Shown here: piece after piece, positions 58,368 through 64,000 of the stretch
Layout of the letters: each line of letters opens with the position of its first letter
Numbering within the stretch: position 1 is the stretch's first letter
Assembly: GCA_025531455.1 (NCBI GenBank)
Contig: JAMYHL010000001.1
Span: forward strand, 62,001-126,000
Source: Apiotrichum sp. Y4204
Taxonomy: Eukaryota > Basidiomycota > Tremellomycetes > Trichosporonales > Trichosporonaceae
DNA: 64,000 bases
Direction of reading: 5' to 3'
Program-made: the position numbers and the translations under genes
The notes under the pieces: generated by a model
Databases searched by the model: none
Told to the model about the DNA's origin: nothing
Seen by the model: only the letters and a program-made list of their open reading frames with translations

Positions 58368-60836
58368 ATGGGAGTCCGCGGCCTCCAGACGTTCTTGAAA
58401 GAAAACCGGCAGTCGCTGTGCCGCTCGGTCCTCCTCGATGCGGACGGGAAGGCGGCGCGGGGGACGACGCCGGTCATTGTTGATGCTTGGGGGTGAGTGG
58501 CGAGACGCGTCAGTGTCGCGTTTCCCTTGGCTTCAAATCGTATACACCAGAGCCGATAACGACAACGACAAGCATGCACTGATGCTGGCCCCATCTCCAG
58601 AGCATGACTGACACACAGCATTATCTACCATCTCTATCTTGACTCCCTTCCCTGGACGTCGGGTGGCGAATATTACCGCTTCTACCGCCTCACACGCCGC
58701 CTGATCAAGGCCTGGAGGAACGTTGGCATCGAACCGACCTTTGTCTTTGATGGTGAGCTTGCATATCTTTCCATTGCCCAGCTCACACCAGGCGCGTCTC
58801 CGCCCGAGAAGCATGACACTTTGCTCGAACGGTTGCAGCAGCAGGTGGGAACCGCGCGGATGTTCTACACGATATCCCCGCAAACACACTCGGCGCCTTC
58901 CTTTTCGCGCGACAATGTCATACTGCCGCCATTCACGCTACACACATTCTCGCGCGCGCTCGCCGACATGGACGTTGCGACGCACTACGTGCCCTCGGGA
59001 GAGGCGGACGGGATGTGCGTCGTGATGGCCGAGGAGATGGGCGCGTATGTCTTTGGCCGCGACACGGACTTTATCGTGCTTGCGAGCGGCGTATCGGAAA
59101 ACATGAAGGGATACGTTCCGCTGGACATGATGGAGTGGATTGAGGGGAGCCCGAGTGCGGAAGATACCGCCGGCGGATGGGGATTTCAGGCAGTGAAGGG
59201 GGGAAGGAAGGCGCCGGCGCGCCTGTCCCGCCTGTTCCCTCCGAAGAGCTATCGCAACCCTACTCTTGTGCTGGCGACGTACACTGCGTCGGCACTGTGC
59301 CGCCGGTTGAGACTGCCAGCAAATCTCATGCCTCTCTTCGCGTCTCTGGCCGGCAACGATTACACCCCGTCGTTCGCCTCTGAGGCGTTCTTCTCCGGCG
59401 GCACGAACGCCGCGGACCGTATCGAACGCGTGGCGAGGATATTGAGGGAGCAGCAACAGATACGTGCCACGGCCGCGACGAACCACGGAGACACGGCTGC
59501 AAATCTGGTGCAGAAGGTTGTGCGCAAGCTGTGTGTTCGGCCGTATGTGGATGATCGCCTCGTGAACGAAATCGTCGACGCCATCATCGAGGCGACAATA
59601 CAATACGCCCTTCCCTCGTCGAGTCAGTGCTGCTCGCTATACCCTTTCTGCGGGGACGACTCGTGTCCCTCCGTTAGCCGCGTCACGACGCCGTCAAACA
59701 CGCCACCCGAGCAATCACAATCGATCGCAGCGTATGCTGCTGCCCAGCGTCGTGGCGAGCTCAACACCGTGACGCATATCTGGCTTTATCCGAATAGAAT
59801 CTACAAGTGGAACGTTCTCGAGGACCCTTCCGGCCCGTGTGCCCATGCTGGCCGTGTCGCCATTGCGGCCCGCACCTCTGCTTACCTCTTCACCGAGGAG
59901 GCCCTTGGTGAACTACGTTTCCCAGCCGCCACATCTGACCAGCTGGAGGAGATCATTCAAGACCACGAGGTATGCCAGCTTCTGGGAGTAGACGACACAG
60001 AGGAAGCCGAGGCAGAGTCGACATCCGTTGAGGCCCCCGCACCGCGTATCATAACCGAATATCTCCGCCAGGGCTCATCAAACCGCATCACCGCGCATAC
60101 GATACAACTGCCGCCGGCGCTTGACAATCCCACGCCAACATGCCTGCTCCCACTGGACGAGCGCCTCAAGGCGTACCTTGGCGGCATGGGCGCCAATACA
60201 CCCGCCATACTCGCCCTCCCGCGCCGCCTACACCCTCTTGTGGCGGTTGTACGCCTCTGCATCGCCCAGGCCGCCGACACGGACACCACGGGCGTGCGGC
60301 GCTGGCGAAAGCCGGAGATCGAGGCCGTGCTCCGCGCCGGCATCGGATGCCTCGAAGGGTGGCAGGACGAGAACGAAGACGACGAGGTGGAAGGCGACTA
60401 CCCGCTGCTCACGAATCGTAACGCCGAGCTCGTCGCCCAGCTGGCTGCCGGGTTTGCGTCTGCACAACCCCTCGCCCAGGCCCTCCTCCTCTCGCATACT
60501 GCGGCTGAAGACCTGACTCACCAGTCGCCGTTCGTCTTCTTCTCCGGCGTCGCACTCCACTACCTCCTCAGCGGGAGTGAGCCGCCGCCATCAACGCGCT
60601 GCGGGTGGCGCTGGTCGGCAGCGTACAAGAACGGATACCATGCTGCGCTGAGCGCCGTGCTCGCCTCTCTGCCCGCCGACGCGGTGGGCAGTGCCCCGCG
60701 CCCCGAGACGAAGAAGAAGGAAAAGGAGCGGAAGCGCACGACTGTGACCCGGGCTCCGAAGACACAGGGACAAGGACAAAACGCACCGCCTGCCGCTGGC
60801 GGACGGTTTGCGCTGCTCATGGGCGCCGAGTACTAG
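58368..60836 (+). CDS. Asteroid-type XPG-like protein
   Basis: Exons 58368..58492, 58619..58752 and 58792..60836 give 767 aa. MGVRGLQTFLKENRQSL is the XPG/FEN1-type N-terminus. PVIVDAWGIIYHLYLD carries the first metal-binding Asp region, and PSGEADGMCVVMAEEMGAYVFGRDTDFIVL is the XPG-I motif (Glu and paired Asp). The helix-two-turn-helix DNA-binding region of true XPG nucleases is not evident. The domain is followed by a long unique region, which is the layout of Asteroid (ASTE1) proteins; the animal members act as structure-specific nucleases or in signalling. An Ala/Lys-rich segment near the C-terminus (RPETKKKEKERKR) is a likely nuclear signal. Nuclease activity is inferred only. Confidence 0.85.
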
Positions 60837-63800
60837 ATATGACATTGACGACATTGGGAAGGTTCAGGAGACGCAATATCATCGGGATACCTTCGACTTG
60901 AATGATTGTATGTATCACATGGCCAGAAGAGGCAGTCGCGGAGTTGTGGATCGTTCCCACGGGAGAGTCCGGGGAGAAAATGGGGTCGCTCAACTTGACC
61001 ACATTTGGAGGCTACCACGACCGAACACATTCTGGATCCAGTATTGGACACAAGTCGTCGGATCAGGCTGAAGTGTCCCCGCCCGGTTATCGCATTCCAG
61101 CCCAGAAAGACCGCTGGGAATGGGAATCCCGCCGCCGATAAGCCACACCTTGAACAATTAACGGCTGTGCATAAGTGTTGTCATCTTCTCGTGAAAATGA
61201 GAGTGGGAACAGCTGGCCACTACAGTAATTCTCCGCCACGACCCGCATTCCTCCCAGTTGATGGCTGGCCTCACCGCGTGCAGGGTGTATATCTCCGAGA
61301 GTGCCGAGTCGAGATCAGATGTCGATCGGAGGCATCGCCATGGAGTACATGGAGCCGCTAGCCGCGCCTGCTGACTGCTAATGATGCCGGGAAGGATGCT
61401 GGGTCGACGTCGCCGCCCCGCCACTCTCACTCCCACTCGCCACTCCCACATGCCACCATATCTCCGCCACATCCACATCCACCACCCAGCGTCTGTTTAC
61501 GCCGCCGCCTCCAGATCCCACGGTGCGGGGCTCGGGGGGCCCGCGGGGGCGTCGCGGCACAATGTCCGGTGTACTGTACGGGAACTAGTCTCGAGCTTAC
61601 ACTGCTGTGCAGAGCATGTTAACGCTGTGTAGTGGCTGAATATTGGGAAGCAACCACCGGCGTCATCTGCACGCCGTCTATTCTCGGCGCGGTGTCTATT
61701 CCCGTCCCAGGTAGAGTGGGAATCGGACTGAGAACGGGTCACGCTTCGTGTAACTGACCTGACCTGACCTGAACCGAATCCACTGGGTTGAACTGATAAT
61801 ATAGATAAGGTCGCACTGTTCTCCCCTCAGGGCGGTCGCGAGGCGCTCGCGCAGCGGACCTTGCTAGGAGTTTGGCTGAGCTTGGCTGCGGCCGGGGTAG
61901 GCACGGCTCGTTGGCTCGTTGGCTCGGTGGGTCGGTGAATGGTGTTGAGAGGCAGAGTACGGTTTGGCGGGATGGTCTTCACGAGTCTTCACGACCGGTC
62001 CGAGACGCGACGCACGCGTGAGCGTGACGGGCTGCGGCGCGTTGTCCGTATCGGGGATGTATGCGAATGTTCCAAGGTTGGGTTTACTTGTATGTACTTG
62101 TTTATGCGGTGTGTTACTGTGGGCTGTGGTGGCAAAGCTGCGTGTGTGCCGTTTGCGCATGGGGAGAAACACGCACAACCCACGAGTTGAGCGACGACAC
62201 TAGAGGACTTTCTACCAGCTCGACATCCACTCCTACCAGTACCAGTACCATGTACCACATTCACCATGTTCCAAGCCTTCCATTCCGGCAGCGGGAGATC
62301 GTCCGGATGGGACGCGAGGACGCGAGGACGCGAGCTACGAGATCCGGTATGCGGGACGGCCCGGGGTGATTGGAGGTCTTGGAATCGTCAGAAGAAGTGG
62401 GTCCGCTTCTGTATATTGCTTGACATGCGGGCCGGGGGTGTCCGGAAATTCCACCGTCCGCCAAGTCGATGACAACCCAGCGCAGCGTGCATCGTGGCCA
62501 CCTACCACCAATTCCACCACCATATCACCACCACCAGGGCCGCGCATCCTCCAGGTCCGAGGGACAGGCACGCGGTCCCGGAGGCACAGCGTAGGTTCTG
62601 CTAGGCGGCGCTGGAACCTTGAACAGTCTGCGTGCGCTGCCGGCATAACCACAAGAGATGGGGGAACGAGGGAACGAGGGAACATTGTGGGTTATGAGAG
62701 TAATTTCCGCCAGCCATGTGTATGCTTGGAAGCTTGGAATGTACAGACACGAGATTAACATGCCTGGGCGCCGAGCCGGGTATGAAATGTTGAACAATAC
62801 AGTCCCTCATATGGCATGCAGCGCCAAGAATAACCCGCGCTGCCGAACAACCTCTCTACGTTCCAATCGCACCCGTGTACCGAAATCGTCGACTGAGGGT
62901 CGCGGGAAGTGGGTCGGGCGTGCAGGCCATGACGGCGCCGAGGCCAGGGAGGGCGGGACGCGGCGGGTGTTGCGCCGCCGCGTTACGAAGGTGAGCTTGC
63001 TGGAGAGGTGGAGAGGTGGGCTTTGAGAGTACTGTGAGATGTCAGTACAGTACATGTCAGTTGCGGGCAGCCTCGCCACGCGGCGGACCATGTGATCCGC
63101 GATCCGGAGATCCCATGGGAACCCCAGCAGCGGCCGTTCACGGGCAGCTGGGTATGAGTATGTGATCTGATCGGGTGCCTCAAGTCGCCGAAGCTTGGCT
63201 ACGGTTTGTTGTTGTTTACATTTGTTTGTGTGTGGCATGCGGTCTTTACACACAACAAACTCCAGAGCAAGCTCTGCAGCACCTACGCTTGTTGTCCGCC
63301 GTGCCGCGGCATGATGACGGACACATATGCGCGGCGCTCGGGGACTGCAACCTTGAACGATGCCGGCGGTCAGCTGATACCGGGCGCACGGCGCGTAAAC
63401 GCAAACTGTAGATCAAGAACAACAATAAGTAAAAGTCTAAAAACAAGTCGCAAGCCGCAGAATGATGTTTACCCCGCACCGCAAACTCTGTCCAGCACCT
63501 CGGGGCAGACTGCAGATCAGGCAAACTCTTTCCAACGCCTTGCAAGACCTCCGGGATCGGGGATCGGCAGTTCCCTTGGAATACCCAGGTGAGGGGAGAT
63601 GCCGTCGCCGCCGCACCGCTGGGAGCGGCGTCGGCGTCTGCGTCCGGGGTCCAACCCTAGACGTCCGCGGTCGCCGCTACTGCCCTTTTCCTGTCCCGAC
63701 AACCTTCTCGGATCGGTCCATGCTCCAGGCTCCAAGGTCCTTTGCTCTTACTTTCCTCCCAGCGACAGCTGCTCCCTGCATTCACAACCTTGGCACATGC

Positions 63801-64000
63801 CATCCGCGGGCATCCGCCGGGATTAAGGTCTTCACCCCCGGTTCATGGTTCAGTATGACATTATGGTCCGCCAGGGCAGTGGCGTCCGGCACGAGTCCGG
63901 CAGTCCGGCACACGGCACCCAAAGACCGAAAACCTTGGGAATCTGGGGACCCTTGGCGGGCGTGCTCGTTGATGTTTGTCGTTGATGCATGCCTGAATTT
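60837..64000. other. Right end, no gene supported
   Basis: Only short overlapping frames. Small local repeats occur: TGACC three times at about 61756-61772 and GGCTCGTT-type units at about 61908-61935. A gene may start beyond the window. Confidence 0.55.

Overview
The window looks like nuclear chromosomal DNA of a basidiomycete fungus, most likely a Tremellomycetes yeast, perhaps of the Trichosporonales. That placement is an inference from general look, not from a search. The evidence is GC-rich coding DNA, genes cut into many small exons by introns of mostly 33-110 nt with GTRNGY-like donors and CTRAC-like branch sites, intron-containing tRNA-Leu genes, and a gene set typical of fungi (HIS5, ARP8, EAF6, SPO12, OCT1, an AA11-type copper oxidase, several permeases). 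No bacterial, viral, transposon or CRISPR feature was recognised. I rebuilt 22 protein genes by joining exons by eye; all joins keep frame from start to stop, but no transcript data were available.

Layout. 1-18 kb is gene-poor and mostly concerns the cell surface and the outside: a secreted AA11-like lytic polysaccharide monooxygenase (3316-4350), a sugar transporter (4982-7366, minus), a tRNA-Leu(AAG) at 9504, a DHA1-type MFS transporter (12347-14123), a secreted trypsin/V8-like serine protease (14530-15342, minus) and a small secreted cysteine-rich protein (16685-17041, minus). 18-28 kb holds a GNL1-type permuted GTPase, an unusual array of 13-bp hairpin-forming repeats (21021-21326), an SV2-like MFS transporter, a tRNA-Leu(CAG), a possible gene remnant, a tiny four-exon SPO12-like mitotic-exit gene and HIS5. 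28-36 kb is nearly empty apart from an orphan protein gene at 31536-33144.

36-61 kb is a dense housekeeping block: histone H3, an unrecognised (perhaps Mediator-like) protein, a third tRNA-Leu(AAG), ARP8 of the INO80 remodeller, mitochondrial ribosome recycling factor, a four-zinc-knuckle protein, an OCA6/SIW14-like phosphatase, an RRP17-like ribosome-biogenesis protein, an amino-acid permease, RFC5, a PHO13-like HAD phosphatase, EAF6 of NuA4, the mitochondrial intermediate peptidase OCT1 and an Asteroid/XPG-like protein. Several neighbours are divergent and share short promoters (RRF1/zinc-knuckle, OCA6-like/RRP17); others are tail-to-tail with very little space (RRP17/permease 57 bp, EAF6/OCT1 about 250 bp). 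61-64 kb shows no gene.

The genes do not form an obvious biosynthetic cluster. The points most worth a second look are the 13-mer hairpin array, a two-residue insertion between K27 and K36 of histone H3 together with that gene's minute first exons and long introns, a perfect 13-bp inverted repeat in a divergent promoter, an 86-bp promoter duplication, a hairpin inside a PHO13 intron, and a 13-mer shared between a transporter intron and the GNL1 promoter.
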